From positions 1 to 26,099 of the forward strand of contig CAZADS010000047.1 of NCBI GenBank assembly GCA_964483985.1: a DNA stretch of 26,099 nucleotides, written 5' to 3'. The notes beneath the pieces are model-generated. The model was given only the letters and a program-made list of their open reading frames with translations. It had not been told where the DNA came from and did not search any database. The position numbers and the translations under genes are program-made. The stretch comes from CAZADS01 sp964483985 (GTDB lineage Bacteria > Pseudomonadota > Alphaproteobacteria > Thalassobaculales > Thalassobaculaceae). Of this stretch, positions 17,368-25,694 are shown in pieces (within the stretch, counting starts at the first letter, position 1; each line of letters begins with the position of its first letter).

Positions 17368-17802
17368 CTAGGTTAGAATGACTTGGTCGCCAATCTTTAT
17401 TTTTCCTCTTTTTATTACTGAACAGCAGACCCCACCCCGCCAATTTGGTTCAAGGCTCCCCTTGAGACCTAAATGTTGCTTGTCCATTAATTCACATGGG
17501 ACAGTTTCTATATTCACCTCTAATTCTACGTCATTGATCCGTATGATTTGACCTTCAATTTGGGGAGAACGGATGCCAGAAACGAACAGATTGGCGCGTC
17601 TTGTAGTCCATGGTAAGTCAACTTTAAGGTCCTGACAGGCGTCATTCCAGTCATCCTGGAATAGTATTGTGACTTGTCTCCTCCGTTTTCGTCCTCGAGC
17701 ATCACCGTCAATTCCAGTCTCCACTTCTATCCTTGCGTCCGTTACCTCTTCCATATTTGCAAGCAGTTTCGGCGCAACCGCGATCCCAATCAATTCGGGC
17801 AT
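17368..17802 (-). CDS. MOSC domain-containing protein
   Basis: A 144-residue stand-alone MOSC domain, a fold found at the C-terminus of molybdenum-cofactor sulphurases and in mARC and YiiM-type proteins, where it binds or transfers sulphur or molybdopterin. Conserved pieces are WTTRRANLFVSG (about 65-76), the Cys103-containing ETVPCELM segment that marks the family, WRGGVCCSVI (121-130) and the closing GKIKIGDQVIL. The ATG at 17802 is preceded by AGGAGA. The gene faces a 704-bp gap and converges with the amidase. No molybdoenzyme gene lies in the window, so its partner is unknown. Confidence 0.88.
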   Translation of the reverse strand: MPELIGIAVAPKLLANMEEVTDARIEVETGIDGDARGRKRRRQVTILFQDDWNDACQDLKVDLPWTTRRANLFVSGIRSPQIEGQIIRINDVELEVNIETVPCELMDKQHLGLKGSLEPNWRGGVCCSVIKRGKIKIGDQVILT

Positions 17803-18277
17803 GCTATTCTCCTAATCGAAAATTACCATTCAAAGTATAATCTGTTCTATGTCATAAAAAATAGTTTTTCTTTTCAGTCCGAGAAAATAATTTGAATACG
17901 TTTTGTTTGAACAAGTTTAGCAAATCAACTAGTCAATTTTAATTATTTAAAACTAATCTACAATGTTTTTGGGCTATATCGCAGGTTTTCTGGTTTCACG
18001 GGACATCCAGACAGGCGGGCTAATTAATTTAACGTTATTTAAATCTCGTGTTTAAAACACTGAATTAAAATATGGAAAAAATTAAGCAATCAACGCTTTT
18101 TAACTTTAGAAATATGAGGGTGTTTATATTTTTGATGTTCAAAATGAAGCCATATTTTGATGATGGTGATGGGAACATTTCATTAAATAAGTAGAGTTAA
18201 ACACTCAGAAGACTAAAATCAGTAATAGAAAGATCGTGTTGGGAACCTGAATGTCTTAACGTCAGCATACCGTCGGT

Positions 18278-18310
18278 AAAGGAGTTTTTATGAGCGATGG
18301 CTACGTCTGA
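18278..18310 (+). other. Six-codon ORF with strong ribosome binding site
   Basis: AAAGGAG at 18278-18284 sits five bases before an ATG at 18290; the frame reads MSDGYV and stops at 18308-18310. A second ATG at 18297 opens an 11-codon frame, MATSDYYNVEF. The ribosome binding site is among the best in the window. It could be a leader peptide, or the start of a gene since destroyed by mutation. It lies about 200 bases before the dehydrogenase ATG and upstream of that gene's promoter candidate. Confidence 0.35.
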
Positions 18311-18342
18311 TTATTATAACGTTGAATTTTAGTTGCACGATA

Positions 18343-18372
18343 TTGAACTTACAAGAACCGAGTCAATATAAT
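18343..18372 (+). promoter_or_regulatory. Promoter candidate for the beta-hydroxyacid dehydrogenase gene
   Basis: TTGAAC (18343-18348) and a perfect TATAAT (18367-18372) are separated by 18 bases, giving one of the better sigma-70-like promoters in the window. The dehydrogenase ATG lies at 18507, leaving a leader of about 125 bases. The region is AT-rich, so the call remains tentative. Confidence 0.45.
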
Positions 18373-18506
18373 AGTAAATGGCACCGCCAAAATTTTGGAT
18401 CTAGGAACAAAAGATTTCCTGAATCCCGGGTGATTGTTAACTCAAGTGTGCGCGTTGGGGTTAAATGGTACATACGCCAATCTTTAGAAAAAGGGAGCGC
18501 GATTGC

Positions 18507-19415
18507 ATGAATATTGGTTTTATTGGACTGGGTAATATTGGCGAACCTATGGCTATGAACATATTGGCTGCCGGATACCGCCTTTTTGTTTATGATATTA
18601 ATACATCGAAAATTAAGACCTTAAAAGAAAAGGGAGCTAAAGAAACAAGCTCTCCAGCTTCCATGGCCCAAGAATGTTCTTGCATTCTTCTTTCTTTGCC
18701 TACATCCAAAGAGGTCAAAGAGGTTATATTTTCCAGTAACGGCCTAGTCTCAGGCATTTCTTCTGGAAGTTTAGTAATAGATTTGACGAGTGGAGTCCCA
18801 TCCCAATCTCGAAGTATAGCAAATAGTCTTCGAAGCGAAGGGGTTGGTTTTGTTGATGCCGGCGTGAGTGGCGGCCGAGCAGCAGCCGAAGCGGCCAGTC
18901 TTGGAATTATGATTGGTGGGATTGACGAAGATGTTGATAGAGCTTGGCCTGTTTTGGAGTCAATCGGGGAGAACCTTTACCATATGGGAGCGGTAGGAGC
19001 TGGCCACTTGACGAAGTCACTAAATAATTTCGCTATGGCAGCTAACATGACCGCATTGTCTGAAGCATTAGCAGTGGCTACCAAGGCCGGTTTAGCTCCG
19101 GAGAAGGTAATCGCAGCCATTAATGCTAGTAGCGGTCGAAGTTGGGTCAGTGAATACCGGTTCCCGGAATTTGTTCTGAAAGGTGATTTCGGGGAGCGTG
19201 GGGGAATGGCGTTAGAACTTCTTATTAAGGACATAGGAATTGCTTGTACGGCGGGTAAGGAGCAAGAAGTTTCTATGTTTCTTGGTAATCTATTATGGCC
19301 ATTATTAAATCGAATGGCAGGGGACGTGGGTTTTAGTGTCCCAAATCAATCGGTTGCAAAGGCTGTGGAGGAATGGGCTGGTGTGAAAATCCGGGTCGGT
19401 AATTCAACAAAATGA
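18507..19415 (+). CDS. NAD(P)-dependent beta-hydroxyacid dehydrogenase (3-hydroxyisobutyrate dehydrogenase family)
   Basis: A 302-residue beta-hydroxyacid dehydrogenase that oxidises a beta-hydroxy acid to the semialdehyde, or runs in reverse. The N-terminal Rossmann site is GFIGLGNIGEPMA (4-16). The substrate-binding DAGVSGGR segment is at 117-124, and the catalytic Lys170 and Asn174 occur in GHLTKSLNN. Length and order match 3-hydroxyisobutyrate, tartronate-semialdehyde and related reductases. I chose the ATG at 18507 because the protein then starts exactly at the Rossmann strand and GGGAG lies nine bases upstream; an upstream ATG in frame at 18465 gives an unrelated leader. The gene is monocistronic as far as can be seen. 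Which hydroxy acid is used is unclear. Confidence 0.92.
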   Translation: MNIGFIGLGNIGEPMAMNILAAGYRLFVYDINTSKIKTLKEKGAKETSSPASMAQECSCILLSLPTSKEVKEVIFSSNGLVSGISSGSLVIDLTSGVPSQSRSIANSLRSEGVGFVDAGVSGGRAAAEAASLGIMIGGIDEDVDRAWPVLESIGENLYHMGAVGAGHLTKSLNNFAMAANMTALSEALAVATKAGLAPEKVIAAINASSGRSWVSEYRFPEFVLKGDFGERGGMALELLIKDIGIACTAGKEQEVSMFLGNLLWPLLNRMAGDVGFSVPNQSVAKAVEEWAGVKIRVGNSTK

Positions 19416-19740
19416 TTAGATTTATTTCGGGTGAATTTAATATTTTTAATGGTTTGCAAATTAGATTTTTCGAAACAGGATAGAGAGCGGTTTTTATCCC
19501 GATTAACTCATGCACTATTCACACTTATTAAGAGCTTTTTAAAATTATAGCATTCTCTAATTACGGATAATTCAATATTAAACAAAACAGAGAATGCAAT
19601 ACTAAGAAGGCCGCAATTTCAAAGTCAGTTCGTTTGAAAAGTGACTTAATACAAGGGCGATTGAGGATTATACAGGTAGTGAGATCCCGCGAGAATAATT
19701 TGAATCTTTAAAGTGAAAAATATCTAATTTGGAGGACTAA
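19416..19740. other. 325-bp intergenic gap containing an inverted repeat
   Basis: No gene was found between the beta-hydroxyacid dehydrogenase and VOC genes. The main structure is a nine-base perfect inverted repeat (19550-19558 and 19589-19597) described separately. The last 15 bases carry the ribosome binding site of the VOC gene. No clear terminator follows the dehydrogenase gene. Confidence 0.6.
19550..19597. repeat. Inverted repeat GCATTCTCT / AGAGAATGC with 30-base spacer
   Basis: The nine-base arms at 19550-19558 and 19589-19597 are perfectly complementary, and two further pairs are possible after one mismatch. The spacer is AT-rich. No T-run follows on either strand, so it is not a standard terminator. 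It could be a paired operator or an RNA stem in the leader of the VOC gene. Confidence 0.45.
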
Positions 19741-20124
19741 TTGGATTTACACCATATTCATATTTTTGCCAGCGATATAAATCGGACCTTAAGATGGTGG
19801 AAAGAAAATTTAGGTGCCCGTATTCTTTATGATGGAGAACTTGCTGGGTCGAGAAATGTTTTAATAGGAGTCGGTGCTGGGCGTGTCAACGTTTATGACC
19901 AACCCCCTACTGAACTTTCTAAATCAACGGTGCATCATGTGGGAGTACGAGTAGAAAATTTGCGTAATCAATGGATGAAATTGCAAAAGAAGGGTGTGTC
20001 TTCCCCAAATGGCATGCGTGAGTATGGTAATTGGCGGTATGTTATGATAGCTGCGCCCGATAATTTGCTTGTCGAATTATTTGAATTTGATGAGTCGACT
20101 TCACCCTTTAATCTAGATGGATGA
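19741..20124 (+). CDS. VOC family (glyoxalase/bleomycin-resistance fold) protein
   Basis: A 127-residue vicinal-oxygen-chelate protein with the paired beta-alpha-beta-beta-beta repeats of glyoxalases, dioxygenases and epimerases. Likely metal ligands are a His in the LHHIHIF start (4-7), His65 or His66 in VHHVGVRV and Glu112 in LLVELFEFD. The start codon is TTG at 19741, supported by GGAGG at 19731-19735 with ideal spacing; the family N-terminus begins exactly there and no ATG or GTG fits. It converges with the second amidase gene (19 bp). The fold is clear, but the reaction (isomerase, lyase or dioxygenase on a small oxygenated compound) is not. Confidence 0.88.
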   Translation: MDLHHIHIFASDINRTLRWWKENLGARILYDGELAGSRNVLIGVGAGRVNVYDQPPTELSKSTVHHVGVRVENLRNQWMKLQKKGVSSPNGMREYGNWRYVMIAAPDNLLVELFEFDESTSPFNLDG

Positions 20125-20143
20125 ATTGGTGACATTCAAAAGC

Positions 20144-21310
20144 TCATAAAGAATTAAATGCGTTAGCCGCAATAGAGATCAGGTGGCGATCGCTAAGTCG
20201 GGGCCCAATTAAGCTAATTCCAACGGGGCCACCATCCACCAATCCGGCAGGAACGGATAATTGCGGAACACCAGCGTGACCTGCAATACACAGCATTTCC
20301 AGGGCTTTTGATCTGAAATTTTCTTGTGACGACTTATCTTCGGATAACTTGGGAGCGGGCTCCGGACTGGTAGGAATGATAATAATTCCATCATCGCCTA
20401 ATATTTCGTGAATATGCGCGGCGATTTTTTTTCGTTGAATTTTAACAAAGTTATATTGGTTCCGAGTTATTTTGGAGGCCATTTTGAATCGTTCTTTTAC
20501 ACCAGACCCTAATCGGGGCTGGTTGTGCCTAATCCATGGGCCGTGTTTCTCCCAAATTTCAGCGGCTTGATGTATGCGAAAGATTTCACGCCATTGTTGC
20601 AGGCCCCGGGGTGCTAGAATAATTGCTTGCAGCGTGCCAAAAGTGTTTTGAAGAGCATCAAGTGCCCTGCCTAATTCACGCACGGTTTCGGCACTAGCAC
20701 AGTTCCATACATCCAATGGAATTAATAACTTCTTTAAAGGAGGAGCGTTGTTATCAATTTTAAGCGCTTGGCATACATCGGCCATCGTTCGTGGATTAGA
20801 CGTAAACCATCCAACCGTATCAAAAGAAGGGGCTAATTTCATAGAGCGATCCAAAGTAACTAAGCCATGCGAAGTCCTAATACCCCATACACCGCAGAAA
20901 GAAGCCGGCAATCGAACAGATCCTCCTGTATCGCTGCCTAAACCAATGTCTGTCAATCCAGCGGCAACAGCTGCGACCGATCCGGATGAAGAACCGCCTG
21001 GGATTCGGTCTGGAGAGATTTGGTTTATTGGAGTTCCATAATGTTCATTTACACCCATAAGCGAATAAGCAAATTCATCTGTATGAGTTTTCCCTATTAA
21101 ATCTGCGCCGGCGGCAAGTAATTTTTCTATTACAGGTGCATGAATTTTAGCGGCAGTTTGGGTTTTCGCCCAGTCGGGGTTTCCGCAACCGGTGATATGC
21201 CCGGCCACATCAAAAATATCTTTTGCACAGAAAGTAAGGCCCGAAAGTTGTGTGTTGGGATTCCCCTTTAACGTAAACTTTTTAATGAATGCCCGGACTG
21301 TATCTTTCAC
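20144..21310 (-). CDS. Amidase-signature hydrolase (short, AMI1-like size)
   Basis: A 388-residue amidase-signature protein with the triad Lys30 (FCAKDIFD), cis-Ser107 (GGSSSGS) and Ser131 (GSDTGGSVRLP). It starts only about 30 residues before the catalytic Lys, so the usual N-terminal helical region is missing. This matches the shorter amidases of the plant AMI1 type, so it need not be a truncation. The start is GTG at 21310 with AAGG upstream. Seventy bases separate it from the NTF2-like gene on the same strand, and the two probably share a promoter. It is not a near copy of the amidase at 15939; the two differ in length and most residues. The substrate is unknown. Confidence 0.9.
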   Translation of the reverse strand: MKDTVRAFIKKFTLKGNPNTQLSGLTFCAKDIFDVAGHITGCGNPDWAKTQTAAKIHAPVIEKLLAAGADLIGKTHTDEFAYSLMGVNEHYGTPINQISPDRIPGGSSSGSVAAVAAGLTDIGLGSDTGGSVRLPASFCGVWGIRTSHGLVTLDRSMKLAPSFDTVGWFTSNPRTMADVCQALKIDNNAPPLKKLLIPLDVWNCASAETVRELGRALDALQNTFGTLQAIILAPRGLQQWREIFRIHQAAEIWEKHGPWIRHNQPRLGSGVKERFKMASKITRNQYNFVKIQRKKIAAHIHEILGDDGIIIIPTSPEPAPKLSEDKSSQENFRSKALEMLCIAGHAGVPQLSVPAGLVDGGPVGISLIGPRLSDRHLISIAANAFNSL

Positions 21311-21380
21311 TTATAAATACCTTTATTTGACCGATATGAGATAATCCTCCAGCGCTAAGGATTTCAATGACTTAATAGGC

Positions 21381-21875
21381 CTATGAATAACGCTGTTTAG
21401 CCCAGCCCACGTCAAAAGGTGTATTGAATAACGGCGCTGATGTTTTGGCTTTAAACATCCATGTCCCATCCATACAAACATATTTTTCTTGGTCAATTCC
21501 AGCGCGCCACATGGCTTGATTATCGGAACCTAAAGTGCATGGCATAAGTAAATACCATTGGGCATGAGCGGTATTTCCATCTACAGTTATTTCACCATTG
21601 AGACTGTAGTGAATTGCAAACGTAAAAATCCCGGATGCTTGTTTAAAAAAGTCACGGATAGCCTTTCTGCCTTCGTATCGCCCCAACCCTTTGCTTTCCC
21701 AAACCGCGTCTTCTGTAAACAAAGCAGCTATTCCGTCGGGATTGTAGTTATCATCGCAAAGTGCTGCGTAGCGGGATTTCAAATTGCGAATAGACTCGGC
21801 GGCTTCTAGTGGACGGAGCCGATTTTCCAATTCAGAAATTCGCTTTTCAAGATTATTTATATAAATATCGTCCAT
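21381..21875 (-). CDS. NTF2/SnoaL-like family protein
   Basis: A 164-residue protein with an NTF2-like (SnoaL) cone fold that often forms ring-opening, dehydratase, isomerase or dioxygenase-like small-molecule enzymes. A charged coiled-coil segment with leucine spacing (about 5-25) precedes the SIRNLKSRYAALCDD helix. ALFTEDAVWESKGLGRYEGRKAIRDFF follows, as in many NTF2-like enzymes of aromatic or steroid catabolism. The ATG at 21875 is preceded by AGAGGTG; an in-frame ATG at 21908 lacks a good site, so the shorter form is preferred. It is first in a likely operon with the amidase downstream. No particular reaction can be assigned. Confidence 0.85.
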   Translation of the reverse strand: MDDIYINNLEKRISELENRLRPLEAAESIRNLKSRYAALCDDNYNPDGIAALFTEDAVWESKGLGRYEGRKAIRDFFKQASGIFTFAIHYSLNGEITVDGNTAHAQWYLLMPCTLGSDNQAMWRAGIDQEKYVCMDGTWMFKAKTSAPLFNTPFDVGWAKQRYS

Positions 21876-21905
21876 AACTATCACCTCTCTATTTTCAATT
21901 TTATT

Positions 21906-21933
21906 CATATAGAATTTGAGAATAAGGTGTAAA
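21906..21933 (-). promoter_or_regulatory. Promoter candidate for the NTF2-like and amidase genes
   Basis: On the minus strand TTTACA (21933-21928) and TATATG (21911-21906) lie 16 bases apart, about 30 bases before the preferred ATG at 21875. The -35 differs from consensus by one base and the -10 by two. This placement also supports the start at 21875 over 21908, which would lie upstream of the expected transcription start. Confidence 0.4.
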
Positions 21934-21958
21934 ACAAGATATAATCTTTAGTCCGCAG

Positions 21959-24900
21959 TTAAGGGGATATTTTATCTGAAACGAAGTAAGGCTGCCCATC
22001 CTTTTTGAGATAAAATTTCTTCATTTCATTTAGATGGAAGGGACGTGATCCAAGACGACCGAAAACCGCTATTTGGCCACCAGTTTCATCCACGCCGCGG
22101 TCACGATCTAACCCCTTCGATAACGCCAACGCTGGGTATTGTGTATTTTTCCAGGCTATCAAGTGTGGTTTCGGTTCAGGGCTATATCCATAAAACCGTG
22201 GCTGGGTATCAGGCGCTGTCAACTGAACTACCTTAAGCCCATTGTTACCATCTGCAATGTATGCAAACAAAGAAGCATTAGTTGTTCCTACAATTACATC
22301 TTGAGCGTCTGAAATACTTCCATTAGCAGTAAACTTTTGTTGTAGTGTTGGTTTTTCCGGGTTTTTGACGTTAACGATTACAAGGCCGTCATCCCCAGCC
22401 GCAATATAGGCATAGGTACGGGCAACATAGATTCTGTTGGCTGATTTAAGAGGTATTATTGCATTCGGCACGGCCTTAATGGCGTGAGGATTGGTGGCAT
22501 CAAAAACCTTAAAACCATCGGCGTCAGTAACGAATAGATACCGAAACTGCAAAGCCGTAGCCCTAGGGGCCTTCATCGGGATGGTTTTGAGTGCTTTTGG
22601 CGATAAAGGTTTGTTTAGATCTAGAACAACCAAACTATCTTTAGTTGTAATATAAACGATATAGCCAGCAATCGTTATATGACGAGCTCCGTTTAGTATC
22701 CCGTCTGGGTTCCAGGTAAGAGAACGCTTGAGAAAATTATTCCTTGGTTCTCCATCCGCCAATGTGTTGACGTCGACAAGTATGAGTCCCTCTTTAGCAT
22801 CAGTAATTAGGGCATAATTGTATATTGGATGGAAGGGCTGTTCCTGATTTTGTACCCTCATCAATTCACCATCATTTCGTGGTGGATGGATAGCTTGATT
22901 AGTGGGTAGGGCCATACAGGTAGCGTTTTCGGTTTCTACTCGCGTATCATGCCCGAGCGGTGAAAAGGGTGCTGTAATAATTCTTTGGCTAATACCTTTG
23001 TTTGCTATTGATGCAACATCGTAAACGTTAAAGCCCCCAGACCCTTCTGAGGTAAACAGGTACTCTCCACGCAATTGTAGGCAGTTAACATTATCCTGAG
23101 CATCATGAGCATGGCTCTTTACTAATCTTCTGCCGCGAGTTTGATGATCTTTATACCAGTCAGGATATGCGTATCGCTGCAGGTAGCTACCGATCACGGC
23201 TTGCGGTTCATCCCACTCGGTCACTTGTATTGCTTCAATGCCTCCTTTTCCACCAACCCAAGCATTGTATCCTACAAAATTAACAAAGTTAGTTCCATGC
23301 AATAATAACTGCGCCATTCGTGCATTGTTGTCATTTAAATCGGATAGATGACAGTCCGAGCAAGTTTTAGTTTCTTCTTTTCTGGTTGTATGGGGAAAAT
23401 GGGGCGCAAATGCTTGACTGGAATAACCGCTAGACGCGATAGGGGGTTGTTGTATGTAAAGCTTTTCTCTATTGATGTTAGTTGATGACAACACAAGAGC
23501 AGAAGTGGACCTTATCGGGGCTATCGTATTTCCTTTTCCAGAACTGTGTCGCCCTAATTGAAACATTTGATCCCGGGTGACTTGAGGGTTGTAGGTGGCA
23601 AAATTTCTTGTCTCCCCACCTTCGTAGTGGTGTCGTTCCGTTTTCCAATTGGCTTGTATTGGCAGGTGGCATCCTGCGCAACTGGTGGTCCAAGACAAAT
23701 GACAAGTAAAACATTCCATCTCGTCGTCCTGATGGGCTCTCTCGTTTTTGGGTATGTCCGGTCCCCAATCCATCTTGTCTGGATCAGCTTTCATCGTCTT
23801 TGCCCTGGCTGCTTTGGCATTATAGCCGGAGTGATCTGGGTTGACACTGTCCTTGACTAAGGAGACTTCCCATTCCCTTCCGGGCCAAAGAGCGGACCGT
23901 TGGAATAATGATCCGTTTCGCCATTCAAAACGCCTACTTCCATCTGAATTTCGCGTTAGTGATATGTCTGTTCCAGATGGTGGGGCAGCCGGACCGGAAG
24001 TCATAAGCGTTGGGTATTCATCCGCGGTGCCGTGACAGTCCTGACAGGTAATTTCGATAGTGTTCGCAACTTCCCCGTATAGATGGCCATTGCCATGTGC
24101 ATCTTGTTCAAAATGGCAGTCCACACAATGCATTCCGACATCAAGATGGATAGATGACATATGGACTGCTTTTTTAAATTTATCCGGGTCGTCATGGTCC
24201 ACAAGTTTGCCCGTTTTATCCAACAAATTACCAGCTTCGTCTTTTTTGAAAATGGCTCGGAAATTCCACCCATGGCCGTGATAATCGGCGAATTGAGTAT
24301 TTTGAAGTTTTGGATTTAGTTCGGAAACATTTTTAACAAAATCTGGATCGGACCAAAGCCCTCTTATTGCGGCTTCTTCGGGATTACGTTCAAGGACAGT
24401 GTGCATTTCTGCATCTGTGGGATAGCGTTGTTCTTTCGGCCACATATGCGGTGCGTCGGATTCATAATCCCACATCGTGTACCCCAGGAAGGAATTCACA
24501 AAGATATTTGGTTGATGCATGTGGCACACCATACATTGGCTAGTCGGGATAGCGCTGGTGAATTCGTGGCGAAGAGGATGGCCTGATTCGTTTTTAGGGA
24601 TAGTAGGATCTTTAGTTTGCGTTTTACCCATGTGACCGAATTTAGAGTAAGGACCTGAATGCCTGGGATCACGATCGTTAGCGTAAACTACGTGACAAGA
24701 GGCGCAACCGGAAGAGCGATAGTCTCCGGGTTGATCGTTGGTTCCGAGAAACCACATTAATGGATCGTTCAAACGAGTTTTTGTCACGTTGATAACGGGT
24801 ACTGATATTCTCAATCCAGTTCCGGGGCCTCTGTTCGATTGCCGAATATCTGGGCGTCCTGGTTCCTCGAGCCTTTGAATTTGGCCAAGAGAATCAGGCA

Positions 24901-25684
24901 ATCCAATTTCGGGAAAAAGATTGACGATGTTTCGGCCACCACGTTCAAAGACGCGAAAAATATCACCGGGAGGGGTTACTTCCCAAGCTGGTAAAGGCAC
25001 TAATTTTTCTAAAACGCCTGCTGCCTTCATTTCCGGTGTGGGAGGAACAGGGTTAACTAGTGCTGCTCCGACACCATCGCGAGTGTAAGCTTCTCCTAAA
25101 ATATAATTTTTGAAAGGAAGGATACCATTGTTATAAGCGGCACCGCCCCACAGCATCGCGCCTGTAGACATTAAACTATTTTTGGCAGCTTTGATCTGGT
25201 TCGAGTGGCAAGCTCCACAAGCTTCGTCCACAACTCGGTAATCACTCGGATTAACAAACCTCACGTATTCGGGACTTTCCCGATTGAGCAAAGTGTATGA
25301 GATTTTTGGATTAGCACTTTTAGGATAATGCCAGCTTAATGGAAAGCGGGGTTGAACATGGGCTTGATCTAATGCTTTGCGATAGGCCAATTGAGATGGA
25401 GCGCCTTTTTCCGGTTTTGAAATTGAAGCATCGCCCCCATGACAATCGGTACATCCTAGAGGAACACCGCCGGACCGGTGCATGCTCGGCTCATCAGTGG
25501 TTGCGTGACATGTCATACACCCTTCGCTTTTGGCTTTAATTCTGTCTGCAGGTTGCCATTTCGGGGCGGGGGGAGTTACTTTGTATTGTACCTCTCGCGG
25601 TTTTTCGCCGCCTGCGGCTAGAGCCATAGTAACGTTTAGTAACGTTATGCCAAGAGTGAGTATGAGTGTCCGAAAAATAGCCAT
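21959..25684 (-). CDS. Exported decahaem c-type cytochrome fused to an LVIVD-type beta-propeller
   Basis: A 1241-residue protein with a Sec signal peptide (basic MAIFR start, hydrophobic core, ALAAGG cleavage region near residue 23) and no lipobox. Ten CxxCH haem sites start at residues 56, 78, 156, 327, 384, 520, 547, 658, 669 and 775. No CxxCK or longer-spaced variant was seen. From about 865 to 1210 the protein changes to beta-rich repeats of the LVIVD type: FNVYDV, LILVDV, LVVLDL, FKVFDA, LVIVNV and LKVVQL, each near the end of a 40-60 residue unit, which suggests a propeller. The haem half is far longer than MtrA-type decahaems and has wide loops, so it is not an obvious homologue. The gene follows a beta-barrel gene by 10 bp; GAGAG precedes the ATG. 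An electron-transfer role in the periplasm or on the cell surface is inferred. Confidence 0.93.
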   Translation of the reverse strand: MAIFRTLILTLGITLLNVTMALAAGGEKPREVQYKVTPPAPKWQPADRIKAKSEGCMTCHATTDEPSMHRSGGVPLGCTDCHGGDASISKPEKGAPSQLAYRKALDQAHVQPRFPLSWHYPKSANPKISYTLLNRESPEYVRFVNPSDYRVVDEACGACHSNQIKAAKNSLMSTGAMLWGGAAYNNGILPFKNYILGEAYTRDGVGAALVNPVPPTPEMKAAGVLEKLVPLPAWEVTPPGDIFRVFERGGRNIVNLFPEIGLPDSLGQIQRLEEPGRPDIRQSNRGPGTGLRISVPVINVTKTRLNDPLMWFLGTNDQPGDYRSSGCASCHVVYANDRDPRHSGPYSKFGHMGKTQTKDPTIPKNESGHPLRHEFTSAIPTSQCMVCHMHQPNIFVNSFLGYTMWDYESDAPHMWPKEQRYPTDAEMHTVLERNPEEAAIRGLWSDPDFVKNVSELNPKLQNTQFADYHGHGWNFRAIFKKDEAGNLLDKTGKLVDHDDPDKFKKAVHMSSIHLDVGMHCVDCHFEQDAHGNGHLYGEVANTIEITCQDCHGTADEYPTLMTSGPAAPPSGTDISLTRNSDGSRRFEWRNGSLFQRSALWPGREWEVSLVKDSVNPDHSGYNAKAARAKTMKADPDKMDWGPDIPKNERAHQDDEMECFTCHLSWTTSCAGCHLPIQANWKTERHHYEGGETRNFATYNPQVTRDQMFQLGRHSSGKGNTIAPIRSTSALVLSSTNINREKLYIQQPPIASSGYSSQAFAPHFPHTTRKEETKTCSDCHLSDLNDNNARMAQLLLHGTNFVNFVGYNAWVGGKGGIEAIQVTEWDEPQAVIGSYLQRYAYPDWYKDHQTRGRRLVKSHAHDAQDNVNCLQLRGEYLFTSEGSGGFNVYDVASIANKGISQRIITAPFSPLGHDTRVETENATCMALPTNQAIHPPRNDGELMRVQNQEQPFHPIYNYALITDAKEGLILVDVNTLADGEPRNNFLKRSLTWNPDGILNGARHITIAGYIVYITTKDSLVVLDLNKPLSPKALKTIPMKAPRATALQFRYLFVTDADGFKVFDATNPHAIKAVPNAIIPLKSANRIYVARTYAYIAAGDDGLVIVNVKNPEKPTLQQKFTANGSISDAQDVIVGTTNASLFAYIADGNNGLKVVQLTAPDTQPRFYGYSPEPKPHLIAWKNTQYPALALSKGLDRDRGVDETGGQIAVFGRLGSRPFHLNEMKKFYLKKDGQPYFVSDKISP

Positions 25685-25694
25685 TTCGTTTCTC

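Larger units (their letters stand above)
17803..18506. other. 704-bp intergenic gap with no convincing gene
   Basis: AT-rich DNA between divergent MOSC and dehydrogenase genes. No reading frame with a credible start, length and composition was found on either strand. It contains a six-codon ORF with a strong ribosome binding site (18290-18310) and a good promoter candidate (18343-18372). Short stretches with protein-like composition, broken by stops in all frames between about 18290 and 18470, might be the remains of a decayed gene, but nothing recognisable is left. Confidence 0.6.

Noticed and set aside
18322..18510. A 62-codon frame upstream of the beta-hydroxyacid dehydrogenase
   Set aside because: It has no ribosome binding site or recognisable domain, has a TTG start, and overlaps the dehydrogenase start; composition is not coding-like.
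21959..25684. Calling the decahaem protein MtrA, or a hydroxylamine/nitrite reductase
   Set aside because: It is far longer than MtrA with different haem spacing, and no CxxCK site or other enzyme signature is seen; only the haem count agrees with MtrA.
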